Below are positions 44,794-57,902 of a DNA stretch of 64,000 nucleotides, in pieces (position 1 is the first letter of the stretch; the number at the start of each line of letters is the position of its first letter). This stretch comes from Apophysomyces variabilis (taxonomy: Eukaryota; Mucoromycota; Mucoromycetes; Mucorales; Mucoraceae). The notes under the pieces are model-generated. The model was not told the origin of the DNA, searched no databases, and worked only from the letters and a program-made list of their open reading frames with translations. Location of the stretch: assembly GCA_002749535.1 (NCBI GenBank), contig MZZL01000385.1, positions 1-64,000 of the forward strand. Direction: 5' to 3'. The position numbers and the translations under genes are program-made.

Positions 44794-47700
44794 TTATCCC
44801 AGCAACTTGTTTTTCTTTCTGGTGATTTCCGGCGGCCTGGTATCTTCATGATGTGCTTGGTATATCGCTAGCCGCCTAATGTTTCTACTACTGTTCAAAT
44901 CGCGGTTCCACACAGTACTGCAGGTTTTGCATTTAAGTACTGCGTGTAACGATTGAGACAGGGATCCTTTGACATTCGTTAAACTTTCCCGACCACAGTT
45001 GGAGCATATTTTCGACGTTTTGTACTCGTCGATCTCTATTATTGCACAGAGATGTCGCTTTTCTTTCTCCTTAGCTTGCGGTAGATTGTCGACACCATTC
45101 CCGTCCTTTTTCCTCGCATTGTGTTGGAGAACATGGCGTTTCCAAATGCAATGAGTGGTTTTTTCTCGGATATAGTAGGAGTGGCTTTTCTCCACGTTGC
45201 TCTGAATAAAAAGAATCAATAAATGACACTTTAGCGTAATGTGTAACTTACTTTGTAGATTGGTTGCCATTAGAAGGTCGACACTGGGAGCCTTTCTGTC
45301 TGTTGGTTTTTTTCCTACGCTTGTTCTTACGCCTTCGCCGTTGCAAACGATGCCGTCGTCTATTCAAGCTATTCTTCTACCAGTACTTGTCTCCACCGTT
45401 GATCAGCCTGGAGGCAAATTCCTCCGTCGCTTCTTGACGCCCAATATACCTATCCGATACAGGTCAATATTATATACACATTGTTCTTCATAATTGCTTG
45501 ATTTAAGTATCTCCAAAACCGGAGACTAGCAAATCGCTGATCGTAGAAGCGATAGATGCTCTCCCGATGCTGTAGCATGTACATTATGTATCTTTCCAAA
45601 ACTTCAATTTTAGTCGTCTTCCTGCTTGGCATATTTTTTTTGCTGCTCTGTATCTCTGGGCTTTCCTTTTTCCATTGCTCTATCATGGACCTCGACATAT
45701 TGTAATGTGCAAGGTGATAGAACTTTTTAGTCGATGCTTTGATCACCTCATACCATTCCTTCCCATGACCGTTGCAAGACACAAACACATCTGTCAAATC
45801 CGGATCCATCCCTTTCACTTCGTAATCATCCAAACTGTCCCTGAAGTCGGCCATCGTCACCTCTTCTTGGCCCTGATCCTCAATGTCATCATCGGGTTCT
45901 TCGTCCGAGTCAGAATCGGCATCAGTGTCACGTGCAACTTCATCCTTTTTGCAAGCAAAGGTAAAAGAGACACCGTACCCATCGGTTGCAACGCTCCACA
46001 GTTTCTGATCCGTTGACTGCTTAGCGCTTTCCAACGTTTTGAAGCTTTTGACTTTTGAAACATCAAAAACCGCCCAAAACGCTTCCAACGGGTCTGTCCG
46101 CTGCGACACCAAAGGAGAGATCGAAGCAAGGGTGTGACGGTCAACGTTGAAGTATCTACAGTGAGAGGAAAATGCAGGTGTCAAGGGAAAGAGTTTTTGA
46201 TCTGGTTGTCCAATTTTGGGGGCAAATACACCACGAAGGATTTTTCTGGTTATTTTTGCGCAAAAACATGATAGATAACGACAATCTTCTGTTGAAAGCT
46301 TGGGAAAGTCTTCCTGGATCTTTTCTTGCGTGCGGATACACTTTGATGTGCTTCGTGCAATGCAAATAATGGCAGCGGCGGAATCTGAACTCGGTTTATG
46401 AAACTATCGCATCGCTCATTACCAAATATGTTTGACCTCAGACATACCTTTGGCAAAGATACTATGACATCGGCTATATGTTTCCGGATGTAGCTGGACG
46501 AGCTTTGCTTTTTGCCTTGAGCTCAAAGAGTCATATGTTGACGTTTTCGTACAAAATTTACGCTTTAACCAATTTTTGGTAGGAAACGCCCGTTCTTTGC
46601 GTAGCATGTGACGTTCTGAACCTTCATGCTTGCTCAAGGTATCAAACATCGTTGGAAGATACAGCTGAGGTCTTGCGGATAGGTTTGTGTCCGTCACCGG
46701 CAGGTCGTTGGGCGATATATTGATCCTTTCCAGGACGTTGTTTATTGCCTCCATATACCGATCCTAATATGGCAATGAATACGGATAGTGAGTCTGGCTT
46801 TTCGCACCGACATCGTACGTGAATTTCGGCAGTTTTGCTATGGAGCTACTGGACTCATTGGGCTGAGAGTATAATGGGTCACGTAAAGTAAAAAGCACGA
46901 TAAAAATTCTTACCAAGAACTGTTGTAGCAGATATTTTATGTAAGAAACAACTCGCCCCTCATAGGTTCCCACGACATTATTCCTATGAACGGTCGATAT
47001 TTGCTGACAAACTGAGGCCATAACATATGCATTATACTGGAACTCAATGTTTGATGCTCGTTTCTTGGTTTAAGAGCGCAGTAACGAAGAAAGATCCCAT
47101 GCAAATCTTGCTTCAGAATGGCTGGAAGTGATTGCTCTTTAATTGGTTGACCTCGTATGAGTTGGGCGTATGCATAGAAGAAAGACTGCGTGGAACATTG
47201 CTGCTCCACAGGTTTGTACTGGTCGAGTCGAGTAAGGATAAACATAGATGCGATGTGGTCAATTTCCTGTGTCATACCTTTCCAAGGTGTTACTGGCTTG
47301 CAGTTTGGTCGATTGAAAAAGCGTGAACTTACTTCTGACGGACTCTTGAAGGTCTCTTAACTTTTTAATCAAACTTTTGTCTCGGCAGACTGTGGCGAGG
47401 CTTATTTCTCTTGTATAAATCTCATACTTTCCCATGGATATCTGAGCTGACCCTTTCTTTGATGGGTTATGCGACGGACATAGCGAGCTTGATGCTCTAG
47501 AGTGCGTACGCATTGCCTCGAAATTCTTGTTTCGCTTGCATGTGGGACAGTCTCTGCTATTAGCCTTTCGGCGTTTTCGAGCCGCTTTTAATTTGGCTGC
47601 CTTTTTCCTCTTTGCGGTACGTTCTTTATCATCTCCTGTTTGTTTAGACTTCCGTCTCTTTTTGCGGACTGGGAGAGCTCCAGTCCTTTTGCAGACGGTC

Positions 47701-47846
47701 TTTAACCATTGGATAGCTTTATTTGAAGCACCTGCCACGTCTACGTTGGACAATGGGTCTTCGGGATCTAAGTAAGCTTCACATCAGCGCACGCATGAAG
47801 AGATTGAATGTATACGTTGCTCAGACTGCTTTCTTTTGGTGCGCAT
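44794..47846 (-). pseudogene. Fanzor (TnpB-like RNA-guided nuclease), copy B, probably disrupted
   Basis: A large multi-exon Fanzor. It starts at ATG 47846 (MRTKRKQSEQ) with a TATA-like TTATATATA about 40 nt upstream. In order: a Lys/Arg-rich region, an N-terminal zinc knuckle (CPTCKR...HSRASSSLCPSH), a helical REC-like region, TDGYGVSFTF, an acidic insert, RuvC-I Asp in GMDPDLTDVFVS, STKKFYHLAHY, and GRQEATEEFASRLINGG. A basic stretch follows, then IIEIDEYKTSKICSNC with RuvC-II Glu and zinc pair, CKTC and RuvC-III Asp in RDLNSSRN. Its C-terminal exon (44794-45230) is fully open. Within the helical region a single-base frame change near 47070 and stops near 46750 and 46255 could not all be explained by introns. 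It is probably inactive, though less so than copy C. No terminal repeats were found. Confidence 0.78.
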
Positions 47847-50380
47847 TGCTTTGAAGTTGAAAGAGAAGATTAACTCAAAGGATAGATATATATAAACGCA
47901 AACGACCGAATTCTCACACTTTATCAAAATTACGTCAATCATATATTACAACTACTTTTAACTTGTTATTATCTTGTGTTGACCGTGTGTACCGGAAGAC
48001 GGAACGGAAATTCAGCATAGTACGCAATACGCAAGAATGTGCGCTGCCTATACGTGAAGTCCATGGCTGCTTGCACCGCTTTCTTATATTTGGACAAACA
48101 CGGGTATAAGAAAAAGCATGCAGATTTAGTTCCTAAGAATATCCATTTGTTCTTTCTGGTACAGTCATTCTCGTTCATTTAGTTCTTTTCCTGGAGTGAT
48201 AAAACGTACAAATTGATAGGCAGATCAAAACATAGTAGTGCGGATGGAGCTGTGGTGGAGCAAAATTGCCCATGTAAATTAGAGAAATAGTTTATACTTG
48301 CCCAATAAACGGAGCTTCTACACCTCTGATTTTGACCAAGATCCAACTGGAGTTCGTCGGATAGAATCGGCTACTGAGGCGAGAATGCTTTGTCCCTTGG
48401 CAGTGTAGGAAAGATCGCGACAACACATTATAATAAAGTTTGCTACTTGTAAAAGTAATCATTATACGAAAATGATTACTAGAGCAAAAGAGAACTAAAA
48501 GTTTTGATGAGACTACAAAATTTAAGGAGGCCACAGCCATGAGAAGGTTCACAGTTTCTAAATAGCGCAATGTCACCTATGCCTGTGTAGTACAAAAATT
48601 TCCTGCTTAAAGATTTTTACGATTTTTCTGCTTTGTATAATAGATTTTAGATGAATTTTTGCACTTTGCATCAGCTGAGTTATTAGCATGGTTAATCAAT
48701 TGCATAAGTGTAATACAACATAACGTGTTTCGTAATTATAGAGAGAAAGGAAGAAGAATGGCCAATTGTAATCACCGGATCCGCTAATCACATAGGAAAG
48801 ATGATTGCGACTATTTGCCTGCGGCTTCCACCAAAACAGAACGATACTGTTCCCTGAATACTACCTAAAACGATATTCACTCGATAACTCAGTATGTACC
48901 GAACAACAAAATATGCATCCCTCCAAGTACAAGTTACTTCAGCCAAATCAAAAAGCTGACACCTTTTTCTCCGCTAATGCAGAAGTATCATTATGAAGCA
49001 TGCTAGATTTTCTGTTGATACTCACTTGCACTTCTATATGGTTGGCTTCCCTAAGCCTCGCTGATTGACATGCTTTGTCCAGATCCTCGATAGAAGCTTT
49101 TCTCTTTATTCTATTATACACTCTTTTAGCCTCCCTCAAGCCTCACACTCATGGTACGATACGAAAAAGAATTTGCAGAAAACATAACTACAGGAACTAC
49201 TCTCCCTTGCCTTAGTTTTCTCAGCTCGATCGATGACATGGTTATGGAAAGATTCTGATAAATGCTATCTTTTCACCGCTAATTGGTGAATATAGCCACG
49301 TCGAAAGGTAAATGAGCACCAACGAGATCGCGGGCAGCTACACATAGAGAACTACTAACTTTTAGTAACGAATCAGAGAAGTACATAATTGTCTTGTTCA
49401 TTCTTCCGTGCAATGGAATCGATTAAGCATGTTCAGTTGAAAAGCAGAGAGTCACCATTTGCATCTTTTTTATACAATTCAGTATCACCACAAACCAGGC
49501 TGAACTTGTATACGCATGATCGATAATGTGTCTTGCCATTCTGCCCTTCTTCCATGGCTATCTTATACAACTTCATTATTTGCCGTGGCACATATATCAT
49601 ATAAGGTTTTTTTGCTTCAGTATTGTCTCTTTTCTATTTTCAGCCCGAAACGTAACGGGTTTGTAACATAAAGGAGATAAGGCGAGGTGGTCTTTCCGCA
49701 ATCTTGGTCCAAGGAGCTCACATCTATTGATTCCAGCCACCGCAGAAAAAACTTCAAGAGGCGCAAACCCGCATGCAAGATTCTGTAGTTACAAACTATA
49801 CCCGCGACACTAAGGCTTTATTGTTTGTTTTATGTATACTAAATTTCTAAGTCCTGGACATGTTTATTTAACCAATCGGTATTCTCGGAGTGAGATGTGA
49901 TAGGAAACTATTAGACCGTTATTCTAAGCCATTTTAGGCCTGTCCAGGATTTTCATAGAATGTTAAGATACTCGGGGTTAAACAATACCCCTCTTTTTAT
50001 TTGTATGGTTGATTAAAGTTTTTATCAAGACAAAGAGTAACTTGGGTTTGTAATACGTGCGTGCTTCAATGTTTGCAGCAAAGGTGATCCCGTCAACAAG
50101 TGAAAAAGCACAATTTCTGTTTATACAATGTGAACGACTGTAACAAGCTCCGATTCCTTTTATATACGACACTAGCGCGATGGATAGATATTTTGTGCGA
50201 CCAAGACACGAACTCCTTCAGTCCCGACTGTATTTTTTTTCAGCGCCTTTGTTATTAATGCCTTTCTGCTCCTTACAACCCTGACACGTTCCTTTCTTTG
50301 TCCTTTCCTCTCCTAACAAAAACAATTCTACAGCAGCTGAACAGTGCTGTCCCTTCTCATTCCTTTGTCCTTCTTATAAG
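47847..50380. other. Intergenic, only short unrecognised frames
   Basis: Minus-strand frames at 47969-48178 and 48292-48576 have protein-like composition but no recognisable domain. They may be pieces of a decayed gene. From 48600 to 50380 nothing is recognised. The last 150 bp are a pyrimidine-rich leader of the next gene. Confidence 0.4.
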
Positions 50381-51537
50381 ATGATGTCCAACTCGCCGGC
50401 ATTCGTTACTTTCTTGGTCTCCATCGCAGCCATCGTCAATTTCAGTAATGCTCAGCCAGTATGGCCAAGAGCAGAGCCAACTGAGATAAACCAGCATAGC
50501 GAGAGTAAGTATCCCGATATTCACATCTTGCACTTTCCTTACTCCTTTTAGCTCCAAAACCAACACCCAAGGAATCCCCGAAACCAAAGGCACCAACTAC
50601 CACTAACATATCCAAAGAGCCAGCGCGCACTACTGCTGCTCCGAAGAAGGAAACTCAACCTAATTTTGCCAATGCAACACCATCAACGGAACCGAAATCT
50701 ACAACGAAAAAAGAACGTAAACCGCACACCTCTACCGCCCTTACGTCTTCCCATACAACACCTTCCGTCAGTTCTACGTCTAGCTTGCCGTTTCCTGTTC
50801 CTTCCGGCTCAACAACTCTATCATCAATTGCTACAACCAGTAATGGTGTCATTGGCTCAGCTGCTAGTCAGGACACGCCTTCTTCGTCTGGACCATCGGG
50901 CGGCGCAATTGGTGGTATTGTTGCCGCTGTTCTGATTGCTGTAGGTGGATTGGCCGCCTTTGCTATGGTAAAACGGAAGAAAAAGCGCTCCCGTCGGATG
51001 ACCAAACCTGACCCATTCACCATGGGATTCGGAAGTCATGATCCTCCACCAGCGATCGACAACAACTTCCCACCTCACGCAGCTTATGCCAGCATGAACA
51101 CGGTCCAGACCCCGCAGATCCAAGTCCCGCCGATCGCTACCGCCACAAGTAACCCCTCGACCTATCCTCAGATGGCAGCAACTACTACCGGTGCTACCGG
51201 TACTGCTGCTGCTACTACTACTACTTCCATTGCTACTATACCTCCTGTACCTACACAAACAGATTCGATTGGAGTATTTACGGTCATTTCTACCTACACA
51301 CCGACGCTTAACGACGAAATTGACATTCAAATCGGTGATCGCATTGAAGTATTGGTAGAATATGATGATGGCTGGTGTCAGGGAATCAATCTATCACGCG
51401 GTAATGCAAAGGGTGTATTCCCCAAGCACTGTGTAGACTACGCGACAGATCCTATTGAACATGACAAGTCACATATAACGGACGAGACAGATCGTGTCAA
51501 GCGCGTCAGTTCCATGTACATGGCACAGAAACAATAA
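50381..51537 (+). CDS. Single-pass membrane protein with cytoplasmic SH3 domain
   Basis: Two exons (50381-50504, 50552-51537) give 369 residues. An N-terminal signal peptide (VTFLVSIAAIVNFSNA) is followed by a Ser/Thr/Pro/Lys-rich extracellular region likely to be O-glycosylated. A single transmembrane helix (GGAIGGIVAAVLIAVGGLAA) comes next, then a basic stop-transfer stretch (KRKKKRSRR), a low-complexity linker with Thr/Ala runs and a C-terminal SH3 domain (GVFTVISTYTPTLNDEIDIQ, then YDDGWCQG and KGVFPKHCV). The architecture resembles fungal plasma-membrane SH3 proteins such as Fus1-type fusion or wall-sensing proteins. The ligand and pathway are unknown. The intron has a clear GTAAGT donor. 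Two tandem ATGs (50381, 50384) are possible starts. Confidence 0.88.
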
Positions 51538-54500
51538 TACTTATATATCTATTTTTTTATTGCAATATACAAAGTACCATACACAGCATATCATTTCATT
51601 GAATGGCATCTAAACTAAGTAACGATTGAGATATCGTGGCTGACAGACCAGAACTCGAGAATTTTAGCTATCTAGTTCCATTGAAGCTAACGAAATCCTT
51701 TGCTTTATGTCATAATTTGCAGTTAATTAATTTTTCTCGGGATATAGCTTCATATCAATGTTTTAGTGATACTTATAGGGAAATCAACAGAGGTAGTCAT
51801 GGGCAAACCAGCCAAATGTTCCTGATTTCGTTTATTGTTGTGCGTGCTTACTTCTGTAGATCCTGTAAGATTGATTCGTTGTTGTTATTGCCATATAAAC
51901 TTGAAATATTTAGTTTTCAATGGCATGTGATAAGTAATATTACCTCTATTCACATAAACCTATGGTAGAAATGGATCACGATACTGCTCATCGCCGTTAC
52001 AGGATACCATCTATCTGATGAATAATGTCCAGATAGATATTCCAGCTTTTAGTAGTCCACAGAATGTACACCCTTGAATTTCCTTCATTGAACAATTGTT
52101 GGAACCAATGTCACTTGTTATTTTCAGTTCGGATATATACATCCTTGGACAAGTGAAGTGAACGATATGGTTTCCATTACAGGAAAGCGGTCCCTGAATC
52201 ACTCTATTTTTGTTGGCCCCTGCATAACCTGTTGCATCTCTATCTGTTAACCCGACCCTACACGTCATTGCAAAGGTATGTGTGCTTACTAACAATATCA
52301 CCTTCGGGAAATTAGACAGGAATTATCTACACTATTCCATGGAATTTCACCAAAGAGCATCAACGGGTCTCCGATCTTATTGACAAGCTAAGATGACGGT
52401 ATTCCAATTAACGCAACACTCCAAGGCGGCCTTAAAACATGTGTTAACCAGTCTATATACCCAGTCAGTTATGGAGTAATTTGCTATAACTATAGCCTGT
52501 AAAATCTCAGATTTGGCCTTCATAGACTGGAAAAATTGGTCCATATAGGTTAGCATCATAGCAAGGTCCACTATAAACCGAAAAGGACACTATGGAGGCG
52601 AATCGAGCGCGAGTAACCCGAATCAACTACGCTCTAAACATTTTGGCAAAGATTACTGGGCGTGGAAACAAATGCGTAACATTAGTTTTCTGGTTTTCAC
52701 CAGCCGAAGCCGTCGAGAGGACAGTTCCAAATGGCCGATCAAGGTTAAGTGCTAAAGTGACCCACTGCTAAAACAGGGCGTTAACTTTTTATAGATATCC
52801 GGGGTTTCATCGTTTTGTGGCCACTGTGGAATCATTGAAAGCAAAAGAAAGGAGGAAAGACCCACAATCCCGTTGGTGAACGTAGATCACCAGTAACACT
52901 CTGGTTTGGGTGAAGTATCTAATTGATGAAAGTCAGTTACCCGCTATTCAGGGAGGAATGGAAATTTAACTGGGCTATCGCTGCACAGGTGTCAATACGC
53001 CAAAGGATGCCTAGGGCAAACTGACAAGGCTGCATCGAAAATAGCGGAAATCAAGATTTTAGGACTTATTTGAAAAGAAAAAAACTATTTGCAATCGAGA
53101 AAGTATTGCTTTTGTGCGCTACGCCTCTGTTTGTGCGGAAAATTGTAGTGGATACTGAGTTGACTGCGTATACATAAGTACTGGGAAATGCCATATTAGT
53201 ATCACAACGAATACTCTGTCTTAGAAGTCATATGTTAAAGATGTTGTCCATGATGATATAGCGTCATTCTCCCAAGTATATTCTGAATTTTAGGTAGGGG
53301 TTATTGTTGGGAATTCTTAGCAGAAATTTTCGTGCGTGCTGCTTGCTTTACCAGCTCGTCTGTTTTCAGTCACTCTCCGAATATTAGGAAGACGTTATCC
53401 CCGGGCAGCTGGTAGGGGATATGTAAATATCCATCAACGTATTGTTACGTTTACTTATTGTACGAGTGACTTCCCAATATTGTTCGTATGAAATGTGAGT
53501 CAACGCTAAGATTGGGTTTTGACAAGTAAGACGCGGTCTCCCATGCAATGAACAGATAATGCAACAACGCAAGTATACTATGTGTTAAGTGTTATTGCTA
53601 GCATGAGCGTGTTTTTGTCTAACATTGCCGGGCCTGAAAATACAAAGGCTGCAATAAAATGTCCTCTGTAATTCCTGCTTAACCCTGTGGATATATGTAG
53701 GTAAAGGGGACAAGAAGAATTCTTAGAGATTGTTATGTATGTTTATTTCAATCTATTTCCCTCCATATTCGTAACTGTTTAACCTTCCGCAAGTTTGAAT
53801 TTAGTAAATATTCTTCTCGTTAATAGGTATAGATTTTGGATGAATTAGCACTGCAGTAGTGAAGTATGTCACTTCATTTTTGGCCTCGGTTTTCCAGCTC
53901 TGACTGAGAAAAGGAATGCAGTTTGTGATCCAAAAGAACAGTTCATCATGGAAACACTAATATTAAGAAGTCAAACCAAGACAATAGGCGCATGCCCAAT
54001 ACATTAAAATAGTTGCGGATATTATCTTTTCTGGCTACTATTCGTGCTGCAATTAGGCTCCAGTTTCCTTTAGTCGTGCGCACAGAAGAAACCAATTTTT
54101 CAGAGTATGCCACGTTAATTATCTATCTCTTTCAAAATGGGTGCGCCACCATAACTAAAATTAGGTAAAATCCGAGTTAGCATTGTTTGCCGAAACGAGT
54201 TGTGTCCTAAAATTTGACATACGATTTTCCAGGGTTCTCATCTTCAGGTCGTAGGGATCAATGCTGTTTGCTAGTAACCAAAGGAATCGATTGATCTTTG
54301 TACAACTGGGGACCAGACATTTGCTGTGCATGAAGTTATGGTGACTGGTTTTAAAGAATTTTGGGAACCCTTTGATGGGTTAGAATGAGGAGGTCCCTTT
54401 GAGGTACGGACATGTCTGCAGTACATTGTTTCTCCCCAAATATTTTAGATATGATACTATCATATACCACTTTGGAAAAGGGGTATTTCCTTCCCTTTAT

Positions 54501-54839
54501 CCCGAAGGTAGAAGGGGGGTTCGGCTTACTCCTCGTGTTTCGTACCAGTCACTATCAGGAACTGTCTGTGAAAATTCCTCGGGCAAAACCGAGGTTTACG
54601 TATTCCCGCTTTTTGTCTCCAGTGAAACAGAGATAAGTATGCAACCCTGATATTTCCTGTATCTTCTTATTAGGGAATGTTAGGGTGAAATAAGAAAAAA
54701 TATTAGAAGCTGGATACCAAACGGTTTGGGTCGCACATAGGCCTGCAGAAAAGGGACATAATGCTTGAAGCAGGGTCTATTCCGACTAACTCCAAGCCAA
54801 ATACAAATTTCTCCATTGTCCTTTTTTTCTTTGTTTGTG
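51538..54839. other. 3.3-kb stretch without a recognisable gene
   Basis: Short frames at 51636-51968, 52011-52301 and 54399-54650 show no domain. The stretch 52560-53000 is more GC-rich than its flanks and may be an old element. The phrase TAGGTTAGCATCATA at 52546-52560 (reading on the plus strand) recurs at 61220 with small changes. Confidence 0.4.
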
Positions 54840-55610
54840 ATGAGGTTATTACGAAAGTCTCGACCTACTACTGTCAAGGCCTGTGAAATTGATCGTCTTC
54901 CCGATGATCTTGTTATATACCTGCTTCTTCTTCCCTCTGTTGATCTACGGACACTCTACGTGGTCGCACAGACATCGCGGCGATTATTTAATTTAGTAAT
55001 ATATGTATTTCAATATTATGTACTCCCAAACATCCAGCTTGCCATGACAATAGACCAAGAAGGTCGAAGGAAGACCACAGCATACCATCAATTCGTGAAT
55101 TTTGATGCGGCGACGTTCCGGGCAACATTTGTCGCAACCAGTACAAAGTCCATGCGTTATCAATGCAGCGCGTCCATAGCGCCACCCACTTTACGAAATC
55201 TTGCAATGATTATTACGCCATCTTCACCAAAGCTACTCCAAGATTGGTTACCAAGTCCAGCACAGTCTAGAACTATTGTCAAAAATCCGAAGCGAAAGTT
55301 AAATATTAAATATTACGGGATCCAACGAATTACGAGCCGCAAACGATGTAACCCCAAGTGGACTTTCGTTTACAGCATCTTTCCCGAGATAAACACAAAT
55401 GAGGTGCGCTCTCTGGAAATTCCCAACTTTGCATCAAAGACATATCATCAACTACCAAAATATCGTGGCCGCTACATGACTCCTATCTGCTTAACTGTCC
55501 ATATGTCAGTGCTATGTCAGGCACATAGCACTTTAGCCGGATGGAAAAAGAGTTTGCAATGGCTTCGGGAAAAGTACCATAAAACGAGACAATACTATTG
55601 TTTGAAGTAA
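54840..55610 (+). CDS. F-box-like hypothetical protein
   Basis: An intronless frame of 256 residues from ATG 54840 (MRLLRKSRPTT). Residues about 15-50 resemble an F-box: IDRLPDDLVIYLLLLPSVDL, then LYVVAQTSRRLFNLV. F-box proteins recruit substrates to SCF ubiquitin ligases. The remaining part is basic, without repeats or known domains, so the substrate is unknown. An open frame extends 75 nt upstream to another ATG at 54765, which is less likely. The weak F-box match leaves open that this is a lineage-specific or decaying gene. Confidence 0.6.
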   Translation: MRLLRKSRPTTVKACEIDRLPDDLVIYLLLLPSVDLRTLYVVAQTSRRLFNLVIYVFQYYVLPNIQLAMTIDQEGRRKTTAYHQFVNFDAATFRATFVATSTKSMRYQCSASIAPPTLRNLAMIITPSSPKLLQDWLPSPAQSRTIVKNPKRKLNIKYYGIQRITSRKRCNPKWTFVYSIFPEINTNEVRSLEIPNFASKTYHQLPKYRGRYMTPICLTVHMSVLCQAHSTLAGWKKSLQWLREKYHKTRQYYCLK

Positions 55611-57902
55611 ATTGATAAAACCCAATACTCAAATTATCTATATAATTTGTCCAAATTATTTAACTTTAAGCAATATGTATGCCATGTACATTACGTTTCA
55701 TTGCAACATATTAAATTTCAACCGGAGAAAAGTTTTGGGAATGCAGTCTCAAAATTCCGCAGACTCATAAAACACAACTACCCCTTTTTGTCAGGAGCAA
55801 AGAAAGGAGAAAACGATTCAAGAGCAGGGAAACTCAAAGTCCCTATTAAAAATCATCAGTCGTATATAAACATAATATAGGAACTGGGTTATCAATAAGT
55901 CTATAAGCTACAAATACTCCATCAATGAAAATTCTACATGTGTAATGCTCAGTTATGATATCACAAACGGATTTCACAACAAACTTCAGTTATCAACAAG
56001 CATTAAATGATGGTGGGACCGAGGGTTGGCAATGCAATCTGTTGTAACCAATCCCTAGGGAATCTTAAGTGTATCAAATCAATGAATTAACGAGCCTAAG
56101 TCTGTCTAGATGAATCATATTCAGAGAAGCGCTTAGTTAAATTCTCTGTCATTGTAACATGTAATTTAAGTGTGGCGGCTCAATTCTATGCTCCTGACGT
56201 GGCTCTCATGTTTAGATTAGCTTATTCGGATTAGATAGATCCAAAAAAGAAGGCTGTAAAATGGTAGTGATGCACTATCGGCAACCATAGATCGATGTTG
56301 CGTTGCCAGTTATACCAGATCTTTAACAAAGGTAGAAATGGGAACTTGTTCCTCTCTTGGGCTCTATCCTGTTCATATATAAAAGTGAATGGATAGTCAA
56401 TGCAGAAATAACTGTAAATGAATTTCTGTCTTTACTCCTAAAACCTTGGTTAGTTAAGTAAGCTCCGGGTAAAGGAATATTTATTGGTCCCTTCAAACAC
56501 AGTGCTATCTGCGCCCGCATACTAAATCTTTAGCAGATGTGGGGTAACTCTATTTTTTCTTTAGAAGAAATTATTGCCAATTCTTTTATCGGTAGCTGTT
56601 TTCACTTATATTGTGCGACTCCATCACTGACGCAACTATGACCCTTGATATGTAGCATAATCGCCTTTCTGAAGTAAGAAAGATCGCTCCTACTTATTAT
56701 TGATTTAGTTTAAGCTCCTCGGACACGTTCTATGTCTAGCGGAGGATTAAGTTAAAATAGGTAAGTAAAGGGTACCATGTCGATAGATCTAATAGACTAA
56801 ATGGCGCACATTTATTCCTGTTCTAGCAAACAGTTGACCCCTCTATAGATGCAGAATTGACCCGTGTAGACATTGATGAATCAAAGCTAAAAAACGAAGC
56901 AGGAAAGTGAGAAGCGATGGTCAAATATACGATAGAAGTTTTCAAGTAATAGAGCAAATTAAATATTCCCTTGGTTCGTTTGTACATTCAATTATGCTCT
57001 GGATGACAAGAGCAGGCGAAACCCATCGTTGTAGTTCAATTTAGGCAATTTTGATCCAGAATTTACCGTTCTTCGTCCTGTTGTATCAGCGTTGTATGGT
57101 ATAGCAGCATATTTCGCAAACTACCGGGAAGAATGCACAGCATGATCCTTTCAGCAAAGCAATTAATTGCCCAAAACCGGAACTACATGCGCATTAATGA
57201 CGTTTACCAAAAAGGTGATGGACGGCTGTTACAGGTGTGCTGTTTAAGTGCTCCGATAGTAAAGACTATATTTGGCAAAGCAGACATCGCGCATTCTACA
57301 GTACGGTCGCTTCTTTGTCTTATGGAACACAATTGAACTGAACGCCAGCCGTCCTTAAAAGTACGAATGGATCCAGTTTATTGTATCCTTCAACGAGACA
57401 AGAGCTACAAAACTAACTATGATATTTATTGCCACGCCACCAAAAAGATAAGATGGATCCGATAATATCGTACGATCTGCCAAAGCGATTCAAACAAAAA
57501 AAACCTCGACTGAGTGCAGCTAAATTATCTGATAGACATTACTTCAAGAAAAAGCCAGTGTAACATGCACCGGATTTCGGAGGCACTCAAACTTCCATTG
57601 CAACCTCTGCTCTTGCCGCAATGCTTTAGATCGTGTAGGCCCTTAGGATATATTCTGTATACATATATGGAAGTTGTTACATATACATAGAATGGGCACA
57701 TCCCCTTCTTAGCAAGATGACACAGTATGGTTTATATGTGCCCGTGAGAGTGTGTGTTTGCGAGTGCCACGTGCAGTTCGGGAAATTGCACGATTTTCTA
57801 AAGCGCATCAAACAGGCAATTTTTTTGTGTCCATTTGAACGGCTATATAAAGGTGAATAGCGTTCTTTCCTTGAGCCACACTCTAAACTATAATTGCAAA
57901 CT
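55611..57902. other. Intergenic, possible decayed element
   Basis: A frame at 55647-55880 and another at 57133-57336 have no known domain. Around 57450-57620, Lys/Arg-rich and Cys-rich pieces in different frames (FHCNLCSC) hint at a decayed zinc-finger coding sequence, perhaps from a transposase; this is weak. The pyruvate kinase promoter lies at the right edge, with GGCTATATAAAGG about 60 nt before the start codon. Confidence 0.35.

Noticed and set aside
57470..57630. Possible PiggyBac-like Cys-rich tail
   Set aside because: Cys and His residues fall in different frames and the spacing does not match the family well.
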